A stretch of 64,000 nt of DNA from contig CM067354.1 in assembly GCA_034190875.2 (NCBI GenBank), forward strand, positions 37,216,441 through 37,280,440, written 5' to 3'. Under the pieces are notes generated by a model. It did not search any database and was not told where the DNA came from. It worked only from the letters and a program-made list of their open reading frames with translations. The DNA is from Urechis unicinctus (taxonomy: Eukaryota > Annelida > Polychaeta > Xenopneusta > Urechidae). The position numbers and the translations under genes are program-made. Shown piece by piece: positions 32,261 to 45,600 of this stretch (its first letter is position 1; each line of letters starts with the position of its first letter).

Positions 32261-32854
32261 CAAGTGAATAAGATGCATTTGAACGCACGCGGGGAAGGGT
32301 TGGGATGGGGGGTGGGGGTGAAGGAGGGAGAGAGGTTCATTTCACATCAAGGCACGTCCAGCAATCAGGTTTCGTCTTTGGCACATGCTCAAATTGCCTT
32401 GTACTTCTGTACGTTTATTTTTTTATACTCAGATATATGGTCCGTCTTCTGAACGGCTACATGTCGGCCATGATGAGACAACCCAATTAACTTGGAGAGA
32501 TAAGTGCGATACGTCGTGGGGTGGATGGTTCAGGCACGATCTAGAAAAACTCCACCTCTTAACGCGTTAGTGACGTAGGTGGCGGTGTATTGGTCCCATC
32601 CGTTTACGACAAGTCAAGAGTGTATCTGTTGTTGAGAATGCCCTATCCTCGAGTTGGCCTTAGACTGTGTTCTCGTTAGCAGGCCATGGCCGGTCGAACA
32701 TTATTGGCACCTGAACGGCTGATCAATAGAAGCAGCGAACTTAACTTACCTGAGGTAACGCTCGTAGAAGCGTCCACGTCCCGCTGCAAGCATCTGCTTG
32801 TAGTGTCACTCTTCACAAATGCTCCATTAACTCAGTGTCACGTTCATTTAGCCG

Positions 32855-33570
32855 GCGTGCATGTCGAACCTGTCACGGGAATGGCCGTGTACTGCTCATG
32901 TCATGATGAACCTGTCACGGGAGTGGCCGCGTACTGCTCATGTCATGATGAATCTGTCACGGGAGTGGCCGCGTACTGCTCATGTCATGATGAACATGAT
33001 GAACCTGTCACGGGAATGGCCGCGTACTGCTCATGTCATGATGAACCTGTCACGGAAGTGGCCGCGTACTGCTCATGTCATGATGAACCTGTCACGGGAG
33101 TGGCCGCGTACTGCTCATGTCATGATGAACCTGTCACGGGAGTGGCCGCGTACTGCTCATGTCATGATGAACCTGTCACGGGAGTGGCCGCGTACTGCTC
33201 ATGTCATGATGAACCTGTCACGGGAGTGGCCGCGTACTGCTCATGTCATGATGAACCTGTCTCGGGAGTGGCCGCGTACTGCTCATGTCATGATGAACCT
33301 GGCGCGGGAATGGCCGCGTACTGCTCATGTCATGATGAACCTGTCTCGGGAGTGGCCGCGTACTGCTCATGTCATGATGAACCTGGCGCGGGAGTGGCCG
33401 CGTACTGCTCATGTCATGATGAACCTGTCTCGGGAGTGGCCGCGTACTGCTCATGTCATGATGAACCTGGCGCGGGAGTGGCCGCGTACTGCTCATGTCA
33501 TGATGAACCTGGCGCGGGAGTGGCCGCGTACTGCTCATGTCATGATGAACCTGGCGCGGGAGTGGCTTCG
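32855..33570. repeat. 42-bp minisatellite
   Basis: About 17 copies with core GTGGCCGCGTACTGCTCATG and TCATGATGAACCTG. Units alternate between CACGGGAG, CTCGGGAG and GCGCGGGAG near the 3' end. TCATGATGA is a perfect palindrome in every unit. A 311-codon frame (32686-33621) is open through it by period alone. Confidence 0.95.
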
Positions 33571-33763
33571 CGTGCTCCCATTTATCATATACTCAGATTG
33601 ATTGTGTCGTTCTATTCATGACGTCATCACACGGCGCTTCTCTCATTACACCGCTTGTACATGTTCTAACGGAGGTAACGTACTGTGGTCAGGGTCGGTG
33701 TACCGCTTCCGCTTCCGCTGCAGCTATTACCTCACCTGTATAAAGTCGCATATTGTTATTCTT

Positions 33764-34042
33764 AGAGAGGGGTTCTAGCCCCATGAAAGGCAATCAGGGA
33801 TCATTTTGTTTCTTTATGGCTTTGTTTAACGGAGCAACTCAATAATGTTATGTCATGTAATGTCATGCGGCGACGCTAGCAAGAGATAGCGACAGAAAAG
33901 TCGCTGTCTCCGCTCCACAGCGGCAACTCGACTGTGATGTTCATGAAATACTACGAATACTAAAACTCTGAAAACTTTCGGTTTCCACGGTCTAGCAGCT
34001 TGCTAGCCAACCTCGTTCCCGATATGGCGCTGCAAACTCTCG
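33764..34042. mobile_element. Diverged short copy of the 23681 MITE
   Basis: Starts AGAGGGGTTCTAGCCCCAT and shares AATCAGGGATCATTTTGTTT and CAGCAGCTTGCTAG with the element in GT49 intron 7. It ends ATGGCGCTGCAAACTCT. About 280 bp, so half the length; ends less certain. Confidence 0.6.
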
Positions 34043-34257
34043 TTTGGACTACATAAGAAGGTTTTACAAAGGCCCGCAAAGTACATAGACCATCTGTAAT
34101 GAATGGTTGTCGATATATTGTCTATGCCGGTAGCGTCGGGGAGTATAAATTCGCCCTTCGTAAACCAGGTTGAAGGCTCGGGTCGACGATGTGACCGCCG
34201 TCGTAAATTGCTTTTGTTGATGAACTGGAAAGTTAGGATTGGATATCATCAACAAGT

Positions 34258-34545
34258 CGGGGAGACAGACATGAGTAGTGGGGGGAGGCAGACCTCAGTA
34301 GACTGTGTACAAAACAAGTTGGGGGGAAGCAGACCTCAGTAGACTGTGTACAAAACAAGTTGGGGGGAAGCAGACCTCAGTAGACTGTGTACAACACGAT
34401 TTGGGGGAGGCAGACCTCAGTAGACTGTGTACAACACAATTTGGGGGAGGCAGACCTCAGTAGACTGTGTACAACACAAGTGGGGGGAGGCAGACCTCAG
34501 TAGACTGTGTACAACACAAGTGGGGGAGGTAGACCTCAGTAGACT
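34258..34545. repeat. ~40-bp minisatellite
   Basis: Seven copies with core GGCAGACCTCAGTAGACTGT and GTACAA(A/C)ACAAGT plus a G run. Confidence 0.93.
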
Positions 34546-34617
34546 GTCCCACCAGTAGGAATGTAACCTGTTATTGATAAAACTGACCATGAACTCAGCA
34601 GAGACGTCAACGATATA

Positions 34618-35450
34618 CATCCGGATGAACCCACGGAAATGATGAACCCACGGAAATGATGAACCCACGGAAATAATGAACCCATGGAAATGATGAACCC
34701 ACGGAAATGATGAAGCCATGGAATGATGAACCCACGGAAATAATAAACCCACGGAAATGATGAACCCACGGAAATGATGAACCCCCACGGAAATGATGAA
34801 CCCACGGAAATGATGAACCAACAGAAATAATGAACCCACGGAAATGATGAACCCACGGAAATAATGAACCCACGGAAATATTGAACCCACGGAAATGATG
34901 AACCCATGGAAATACTGAACCAACGGAAATGATGAACCCACGGAAATGATGAACCCATGGAAATATTGAACCCACGGAAATGATGAACTCACGGAAATGA
35001 TGAAGCCACGGAATGATGAAGCCATGGAAATATTGAACCCACGGAAATGATGAACCCACGGAAATGATGAACCCATGGAAATATTGAACCCACGGAAATG
35101 ATGAACCCACGGAAATGATGAACCCATGGAAATGATGAACCCACGGAAATGATGAACTCACGGAAATGATGAAGCCATGGAATGGAAATATTGAACCCAC
35201 GGAAAATGAACCCACGGAAATGATGAACCCATGGAAATATTGAACCCACGGAAATGATGAACCCACGGAAATGATGAACTCACGGAAATGATGAAGCCAT
35301 GGAATGATGAAGCCATGGAGATATTGAACCCACGGAAATGATGAACCCATGGAAATATTGAACCCACGGAAATGATGAACTCACGGAAATGACGAAGCCG
35401 TGGAATGATGAAGCCGTGGAAATGATTTCCCCTTTGGAATGATGAAACTG
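34618..35450. repeat. 17-bp minisatellite, type A
   Basis: About 48 copies of GAACCCACGGAAATGAT, with GAACCCATGGAAATATT and GAAGCCATGGAATGAT variants organised in longer blocks. The last copies (35395-35450) drift towards the type found at 35850. Confidence 0.95.
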
Positions 35451-35849
35451 CTGTAATGATCCATCGTCAAAGGTCACGACCTCTTCTTCGGCTCACAAAA
35501 TCACCTCGGGAAAGCCCGCTGATAAACTTCAGTATACAGTAAACCCGAGCCAATCAACGCGCGTCGCATCCAATCAGAACGCGCGTTTCGTAAGCCCACT
35601 CCGGTGGTCTATTAAGCAAAGCGATTTCGCAATGGCATAACGATTGCGGGAGCAACTGGAGACAGATGTTGGGTTTATTCGCAGAGATTGCCATAGCGCT
35701 GATCCGATGTAACAAAAGCCTTTGCTTCATTCGTTCAGCGGCTACAATTTCCTTATCTCTACTTCAGTCACGTAACTACCAAACAAGCTTCGATTCGCCC
35801 ATGACATCCGTCACAGCAAGTCCTCGCCTGAAGTCGAGAAAATGAGAAA
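35451..35849. other. Unique spacer between two 17-bp arrays
   Basis: About 400 bp of non-repetitive sequence; nothing recognised. Confidence 0.5.
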
Positions 35850-36935
35850 GCTGCGGGATGATGAAGCTGTGGGGATGATGAAGCTGAAGGGATGATGAAG
35901 CTGTGGTGATGATGAAGCTGTGGGGATTATGAAGCTGTGGGGATGGTGAAGCTGTGGGGATGATGAAGCTGTGGGGATGGTGAAGCTGTGGGGATGATGA
36001 AGCTGAAGGGATGATTAAGCTGTGGGGATGGTGAAGCTGTGGGGATGGTGAAGCTGTGGGAATGATGCAGCTGTGGGGATGATGAAGTTATGGAGACGAT
36101 GAAGCTGTGGGGACGATGAAGCTGTAGGGAGGATGAAGCTGTGGGAATGATGAAGCTGTGGGGATGATGAAGCTGAGGAGACGATGAAGCTGTAGGGAGG
36201 ATGAAGCTGTGGGGATGATGAAGTTATGGAGACGATGAAGCTGTGGGGACGATGAAGCTGTAGGGAGGATGAAGCTGTGGGGATGATGAAGTTATGGAGA
36301 CGATGAAGCTGTGGGGACGATGAAACTGTAGGGAGAATGAAGCTGTGGGAATGATGAAGCTGTGGGGATGATGAAGCTGTGGAGACGATGAAGCTGTAGG
36401 GAGGATGAAGCTGTGGAAATGACGAAGCTGTGGGGATGATGAAGCTGAGGAGACGATGAAGCTGTAGGGAGGATGAAGCTGTGGGGATGATGAAGTTGAG
36501 GAGACGATGAAGCTGTGGGGACGATGAAGCTGTAGGGAGAATGAAGCTGTGGGAATGATGAAGCTGTGGGGATGATGAAGCTGTGGAGACGATGAAGCTG
36601 TAGGGAGGATGAAGCTGTGGAAATGACGAAGCTGTTGGAATGATGAAGCTGTGGGGATGATGAAGCTGTGGGAATGATGAAGCTGTGGGGATGATGAAGC
36701 TGTGGGGACGATGAAGCTGTTGGGATGATGAAACTGTGGGAATGATGAAGCTGTGGGAATGATGAAGCTGTGGGAATGATGAAGCTGTGGGGGTGATGAA
36801 GCTGTGGGGATGATGAAGCTGTGGGGACGATGAAGCTGTTGGGATGATGAAACTGTGGGAATGATGAAGCTGTGGGAATGATGAAGCTGTGGGAATGATG
36901 AAGCTGTGGGGGTGATGAAGCTGTGGGGATGATTA
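35850..36935. repeat. 17-bp minisatellite, type B
   Basis: About 64 copies of GAAGCTGTGGGGATGAT with ACGATGAAGCTGTAGGGAG and GGGAATGAT variants. Blocks of about seven units recur, for example 36690-36815 and 36812-36935. Confidence 0.95.
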
Positions 36936-37230
36936 TGACTCTAATAGCCTAACTATATTCAGAAAAAAAGGCCCTCTTTGATGGACTGTCGAAATTGACT
37001 CTGCCGGTTGATATTGCTGGAATTACTCCACACTTTTTTATGCATTTTCCGTCCATCATTTGGCTGATTAGGAGATTGGCCTATTGCATATTCGATGATA
37101 AATTACTTCAGTTTGAGAGGACCTAAATACTAATATATTAGCTTTCATCAAATTAATGAAATGCTATATTGAGCTTAATATACACTTCAGTCTTCTTTGT
37201 TCTTACAATGTCTGGTATTGTGTGGAACTT
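36936..37230. other. AT-rich unique spacer
   Basis: Nothing recognised between the 17-bp and 35-bp arrays. Confidence 0.5.
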
Positions 37231-37234
37231 GTTA

Positions 37235-39650
37235 TCGTGTCTATGTTTGACTTAATGTAGACCTTATAATCAAAACTGTGTCTGACTTTATGTAGACCTT
37301 ATAATCAATACTGTGTCTGACTTTATCTATACCTTATAATCAAGACTATGTCTGACTTTATGTAGACCTTATAATCAAGACTATATCTGACTTTATCTAG
37401 ACCTTATAATCAAGACTGTCTGACTTTTTCTAGACCTTATAATCAAGACTGTGTCTGACTTTATCTAGACCTTATAATCAAGACTGTGTCTGACTTTATC
37501 TATACCTTATAATCAAGACTATGTCTGACTTTTAGTAGACCTTATAATCAAGACTGTGTCTGACTTTATCTATACCTTATAATCAAGACTATGTCTGACT
37601 TTTAGTAGACCTTATAATCAAGACTATGTCTGACTTTATGTAGACCTTATAATCAAGACTATATCTGACTTTATCTAGACCTTATAATAAGACTGTGTCT
37701 GACTTTTTCTAGACCTTATAATCAAGACTGTGTCTGACTTTATCTAGACCTTATAATCAAGACTGTGTCTGACTTTATCTAGACCTTATAATCAAGACTG
37801 TGTCTGACTTTATCTAGACCTTATAATCAAGACTGTGTCTTACTTTATCTAGACCTTATAATCAAGACTATGTCTGACTTTATCTAGACCTTATAATCAA
37901 GACTGTGTCTGACTTTATGTAGACCTTATAATCAAGACTGTGTCTGACTTTATCTATACCTTATAATCAAGACTATGTCTGACTTTATGTAGACCTTATA
38001 ATCAAGACTATGTCTGACTTTATGTAGACCTTATAATCAAGACTATGTCTGACTTTATCTAGACCTTATAATCATGACTATGTCTGACTTTATGTAGACC
38101 TAAGACCTGACTTTATCTAGACCTTATAATCAAGACTGTGTCTGACTTTATGTAGACCTTATTATCAAGACTGTCACTTTATCTAGACTGACTGTGTCTG
38201 ACTTTATCTATACCTTATAATCAAGACTATGTCTGCCTTTATCTAGACCTTATAATCAAGACTGTGTCTGACTTTATGTAGACCTTATAATCAAGACTGT
38301 GTCTGACTTTATCTATACCTTATAATCAAGACTATGTCTGACTTTTAGTAGACCTTATATCAAGACTATGTCTGACTTTATGTAGACTTATAATCAAGAC
38401 TATATCTGACTTTATCTAGACCTTATAATAAGACTGTGTCTGACTTTTTCTAGACCTTATAATCAAGACTGTGTCTGACTTTATGTAGACCTTATAATCA
38501 AGACTGTGTCTGACTTTATCTAGACCTTATAATCAAGACTGTGTCTGACTTTATGTAGACCTTATAATCAAGACTGTGTCTGACTTTATGTAGACCTTAT
38601 AATCAAGACTGTGTCTGACTTTATCTATACCTTATAATCAAGACTATGTCTGACTTTATGTAGACCTTATAATCAAAACTGTGTCTGACTTTATGCAGAC
38701 CTTATGATCAATGCCGTGTCTGACTTTATGTAGACCTAATAATCAAGACTGTGTCTGACTTTATCTATACCTTATAATCAAGACTATGTCTGACTTTTAG
38801 TAGACCTTATAATCAAGACTATGTCTGACTTTATGTAGACTTTATAATCAAGACTATATCTGACTTTATCTAGACCTTATAATAAGACTGTGTCTTACTT
38901 TTTCTAGACCTTATAATCAAGACTGTGTCTGACTTTATGTAGACCTTATAATCAAGACTGTGTCTGACTTTATCTAGACCTTATAATCAAGACTGTGTCT
39001 GACTTTATGTAGACCTTATAATCAAGACTGTGTCTGACTTTATGTAGACCTTATAATCAAGACTGTGTCTGACTTTATCTATACCTTATAATCAAGACTA
39101 TGTCTGACATTATGTAGACCTTATAATCAAAACTGTGTCTGACTTTATGCAGACCTTATGATCAATGCTGTGTCTGACTTTATGTAGACCTAATAATCAA
39201 GACTGTGTCTGACTTTATCTATACCTTATAATCAAGACTATGTCTGACTTTATGTAGACCTTATAATCAAGACTATATCTGACTTTATCTAGACCTTATA
39301 ATCAAGACTGTGTCTGACTTTATCTAGACCTTATAATCAAGACTGTGTCTGACTTTATCTAGACCTTATAATCAAGACTATGTCTGACTTTATCTAGACC
39401 TTATAATCAAGACTGTGTCTGACTTTATGTAGACCTTATAATCAAGACTGTGTCTGACTTTATGTAGACCTTATAATCAAGACTATGTCTGACTTTTAGT
39501 AGACCTTATAATCAAGACTATGTCTGACTTTATGTAGACCTTATAATCAAGACTATGTCGGACTTTATCTAGACCTTATAATCAAGACTGTGTCGGACTT
39601 TATCTAGACCTTATAATCAAGACTGTGACTGACTTTATGTAGACCATGTT
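37235..39650. repeat. 35-bp minisatellite with higher-order repeats
   Basis: About 69 copies with core TCTGACTTTATCTAGACCTT and ATAATCAAGACTGTG. Marker variants recur 454 bp apart: TTATGCAGAC at 38691 and 39145, and AATAAGACTG at 38427 and 38881. This shows a recent block duplication of about 13 units. Confidence 0.96.
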
Positions 39651-40485
39651 GTAATGACAACATTTGTCTTTATGTATGTGTCATTAACGGTCATATTCGA
39701 TATATAATTAGCAGAGATGGAATGTATCACAATGTCGAAATGACGCATGAAGAGTTAATAATTCAGTAGTGACCCTGCTTCGTTCATAATTATGAACTTA
39801 TAGGAGCTGTCAATCGTTTCTGAGAAACGCCGTGTTGTGGTCGAGGGAGAGACGAACTTTCCTCGCAGAAATGATCGAATCACAAGCTTCAAGCTATCGA
39901 CTTCTCCTGTGATCCCGCTGTGTTTGCTGTGGATCCACATTCTCGGATCTCCAAGGGCGGCGGGGTATGTCAGTATTCAGCCTCGCTGGAAGGGTCAATG
40001 AGGCACTGCCGTGAGCCTCGACGCTGACCTGCGCGATATAGATGATATGAAGCGGTGTTAGTAAGTATGTGGACCGTGGTACGGCTCACGGCGACAGGCG
40101 CTGAGTGGAACACCTGTGTTGTATCTATGGCTACCCACCTGTAACGATGATAGAACCCAAAGGCACTCGAATTCGGTCATCATGTTTTGCTGGAGTACGT
40201 ACAGGACCTCCTAATTGAGGCCTGAACCATCGCGCTGACGTTGAATAGTAACCATACTCAAACGTTATCGGCCGCAAGCCCTTAGCTGAGGATATCTTGA
40301 GCATGCCATCCATTGGTGTGGTTAAGTCATGTAACTCTGACGCCATACATGACTTTATGGAAGCCCTTGACTAGCTCACTGTTGATACAGCGAGAAAAGC
40401 GCTCCAGACGATTACACTTACGCTAATATAGACGAGTGTTTGTGTTGCTATGTGGATAACAGACCAAAACCATCAACATCATTAA
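39651..40485. other. Unique intergenic sequence
   Basis: Moderate GC. Short frames of 61-71 codons on minus show no recognisable similarity. Confidence 0.4.
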
Positions 40486-40487
40486 CA

Positions 40488-41315
40488 ACCAGCCAATTGC
40501 CAACTTGTACAATAACAACCCGCCAATTGCCAACCTGTACAATAACAACCCACCCATAGCTAACTTGTACAATAACAACCCGCCAATTGCCAACCTGTAC
40601 AATAACAACCCACCCATAGCTAACTTGTACAATAACAACCCGCCAATTGCCAACCTGTACAATAACAACCCACCCATAGCTAACTTGTACAATAACAACC
40701 CGCCCATTGCCAACCTGTACAATAACAACTCACCCATAGTCAACTTGTACAATAACAACCCGCCCATAGCCAACTTGTACAATAACAACCCGCCCATAGC
40801 CAACCTGTACAATAACAACCCACCCATAGCTAACTTGTACAATAACAACCCGCCCATTGCCAACCTGTACAATAACAACTCAACCATAGTCAACTTGTAC
40901 AATAACAACCCGCCCATAGCCAACTTGTACAATAACAACCCACCCATAGCCAACATGTACAATAACAACCAACCCGTAGCCAACTTGTACAATAACAACC
41001 CACCCATAGCCAACTTGTACGATAACAACCCACCCATAGCCAACTTGTACTATAACAACCCGCCAATTGCCAACCTGTACAATAACAGCCCACCCATCGC
41101 CAACTTGTACAATAACAACCCGCCCATTGCCAACTTGTACAATAAAAACCCGCCCATAGCCAACTTGTACAATAACAACCCGCCCATAGCCAACCTGTAC
41201 AATAACAACCCACCCATAGCCAACTTGTACAATGACAACCCGCTCATTGCCAACTTGTACACTAACAACCCGCCCATAGCCAATTTGTACAGTAACAACC
41301 CACCCATAGCCAACC
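40488..41315. repeat. 30-bp minisatellite
   Basis: About 27 copies with core AACTTGTACAATAACAACCC and CCCATAGCC. Units alternate between CCGCCAATTGCCAACC and CACCCATAGCTAACT types, so a 60-bp dimer is visible at 40505-40735. Frames of 206-276 codons on both strands result from the period. Confidence 0.96.
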
Positions 41316-42417
<1,102 letters not shown>

Positions 42418-42654
42418 TCAAAGTTCAGTTTCGCTTTTTGACTTTTCATTGTCCATCTTGTCGAGGGCCTCGGATGGCGTGAATGACGTGCGGAGAAGCG
42501 ACGCGTCACCAGGCTCTCGCGTCCATTTCTCTATTTCTTCTATTGTCTCCGGTAGGGGGCGGTGCAGTGGTTCCGGTAGAAACAGACCCATGACACCAGT
42601 TACTAGGGCAACAACACTAAAGCAAACACCTGGCGCCCAGGGAACGATTTTCGT
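42418..42654 (-). CDS. SLC22 exon 10 (end)
   Basis: Acceptor TTGCTTTTTCAG. Reads [20 protein letters not shown], then [20 protein letters not shown], and a hydrophilic tail to the stop. [17 protein letters not shown] is the usual end of SLC22 proteins. Confidence 0.93.
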   Translation of the reverse strand, partial: TKIVPWAPGVCFSVVALVTGVMGLFLPEPLHRPLPETIEEIEKWTREPGDASLLRTSFTPSEALDKMDNEKSKSETEL

Positions 42655-45600
42655 CTGAAAAAGCAAGTGTGATCACATCGATGTTAAAAGGAGGCCGGGG
42701 AAACATTGATCTTAAAAGTAGGACGAAGAAACATTGATGTTAAAAGGAGGACGAGGAAACATTGATGTGAAAAAGAGAACGAGGAAACACTGATGTTAAA
42801 AGGAGGACGAGGAAACATTGATGTTAAAAGGAGGCCGGGGAAACATTGATGTTAAAAGTAGGACGAGGAAACATTGATGTTAAAAGGCGGACGAGGAAAC
42901 ATTGATGTGAAAAAGGAAGACGAGGAAACATTGATGTTTAAAAGAGAACGAGGAAACATTGATGTTAAAAGGAGGACGCGGAAACATTTATGTTAAAAGT
43001 AGGACGAGGAAACATTGATGTTAAAAGGCGGACGAGGAAACATTGATGTGAAAAAGGAAGACGAGGAAACATTGATGTTAAAAGTAGGACGAGGAAACAT
43101 TGATGTTAAAAGGCGGACGAGGAAACATTGATGTAAAAAAGGAGACGAGGAAACATTGATGTGAAAAAGAGAACGAGGAAACATTGATGTTAAAAGGAGG
43201 ACGAGGAAACATTGATGTTAAAAGGAGGCCGGGGAAACATTGATGTTAAAAGTAGGACGAGGAAACATTGATGTTAAAAGGCGGACGAGGAAACATTGAT
43301 GTGAAAAAGGAAGACGAGGAAACATTGATGTTTAAAAGAGAACGAGGAAACATTGATGTTAAAAGGAGGACGCGGAAACATTTATGTTAAAAGGAGGACG
43401 AGGAAACATTGATGTTTAAAAGAGAACGAGGAAACATTAATGTTAAAAGGAGGACGAGGAATCGTCACACAAATTGATCAATAGGTGTCAATAGTAATTG
43501 GCTCTGTTTTTATTTATTGGCTCTATCAAAAGGTCGTTTAATTTTAGAAATAAAGCGGTATTTTTTAGTACATACCATAGTCGATCGATCTTTTACCATT
43601 GAACCACGCGCTTTTGTTTACTTTTTAGCTTCCATGAAACAAGGTGGCGCGCTGGTCGCGAGCTTCATAATGGAAACGTCCGAGTGGGGTATCTTACGTG
43701 CAACACTGACGTCTGATGTTGAGACATGTTGTGTTTCCCATTTATATGAGTTAGTCAACTAAGCATTACAAGAACATAGCCAAGCCAAGCACAGGAATAT
43801 GAACCTCTGTAGCTACTAACAAGCTACAGCTGCACACGCATTGTGCTGACACGTGTTAGTATGATATACTCACAATGTAGGTTGAGAATGGGGCGATCAT
43901 CCCGCCGATCCGGCCCCACACGGACGCCATACCGAACCCGAAGTTCCTACACGCACAGGTACACACAGAGAAGGACAGGTTAACACAGAGAAGGATGACA
44001 GGGACAGGAAAACACAGACAAGGACAGATAAACACCGAGAAGGGTGACAGGGACAGGAAAACACAGACAAGGACAGATAAACACAGAGAAGAATGACAGG
44101 GACAGGTAAACACAGACAAGGACAGATAAACACAGAGAAGGGTGACAGGGACAGGTAAACACAGACAAGGACATATAAACACAGAGAAGGGTGTCAGGGA
44201 CAAGTAAACACAGACAAGGACAGATAAACACAGCGAAGGGTGACAGGGACAGGTAAACACAGACAAGGACAGATAAACACAGCGAAGGGTGACAGGGACA
44301 GGTAAACACAGACAAGGACAGATAAACACAGAGAAGGGTGTCAGGGACAGGAAAACAAAGAAGTGTGACACGCACAGGTATACACAGCAGTGTGACATGA
44401 ACAGGTAAACACAGAGAAGGTTGACACGCACAGCAACCAATATTACAACCAGTATCACAACCAGCATCATACCTATAAACTTCCCAACTTAACAACCAAT
44501 CATCACAGCACACTAATTAATTAACGAACCAACCAATCATATCACCAACTGACCATTTAACCAAATCACTTATCGACCAACCATTCTATCGAACACCAGG
44601 TTAAACCACTTGTCGACCAACCATTCTACCAAACATCAGGCATAATCACTTATTGACCAACCATTGTACCAAACATCCGGCTAAATCGCTTATCGACCAA
44701 CCATTCTACTAAATATCTGGCTTAATCACTTATTGACCAACCATTGTACCAAACATCTGGCTTAATCACTCATCGACCAACCATTGTACAAAACATCCGG
44801 CTAAAACACTTGTCAACCAAACCATTCGACCAAACATCCTACCAAATCGCTTATCGACCAACCATTCCATCAAACTTCTGGCTAAATCACTTATTGACTA
44901 ACCATTGTACCAAACATCTGGCTAAATCACTTATCGACCAACCATTCTACCGAACATCCGGCCTAATCACTCATTGACCAACCATTGTACCAAACATCCG
45001 GCTCAATCGCTAATCGACCAACCATTCTACCAAACATCCGGCTAAATCACTTATCGACCAACCATTCTACCGAACATCTGGCTAAAATCACTTATCGACC
45101 ATTTCAAAAACCCTCCAGCCCACCTGGCGATCCGTGAAAGCTTGCTCATGACCTGTTATAGCCATTATGTCACCTGAGGTTTGTGGGGTAGAGCTCCGGA
45201 GCAAAGAGAACGACCGTCCCAAAGGCGGCAGTCATGGCGAACTTGCCGATCATAGTGAGCGTGATGACGAGAGGAGCCAGCGATATGCCGGAGTCTGAAG
45301 CCGAACAGAGGTAGCGGACACATCCACACACACATCGACCGTCAGTTATAGGATACACATACTCGTGTCAAGCGTGGGGCAGTGTGTATTGTATGGTGCA
45401 TTGTGTAGGTAGGGCAGAGCGTTCTTATTGCGTAGTGATCGAAGCTGTGCGTGTGATGATTGTCTGGTGCGTTGTGGGGGGTGCGTTGTCTGAGGGGTGC
45501 ACTATATTTGTAATAGTTTATGTGATGTGATGCGCATGTTCTGTGTAGCGTAGGTGCTGTATAATGCAGGCGTTGTGTGGTGTTGGGGATGTGTGGTGAT

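Noticed and set aside
32686-33621. 311-codon open frame with 14-residue repeats (YCSCHDEPVTGVAA)
   Set aside because: The 42-bp period keeps several frames open on both strands; the other frames are equally clean, and there is no codon bias or homology.
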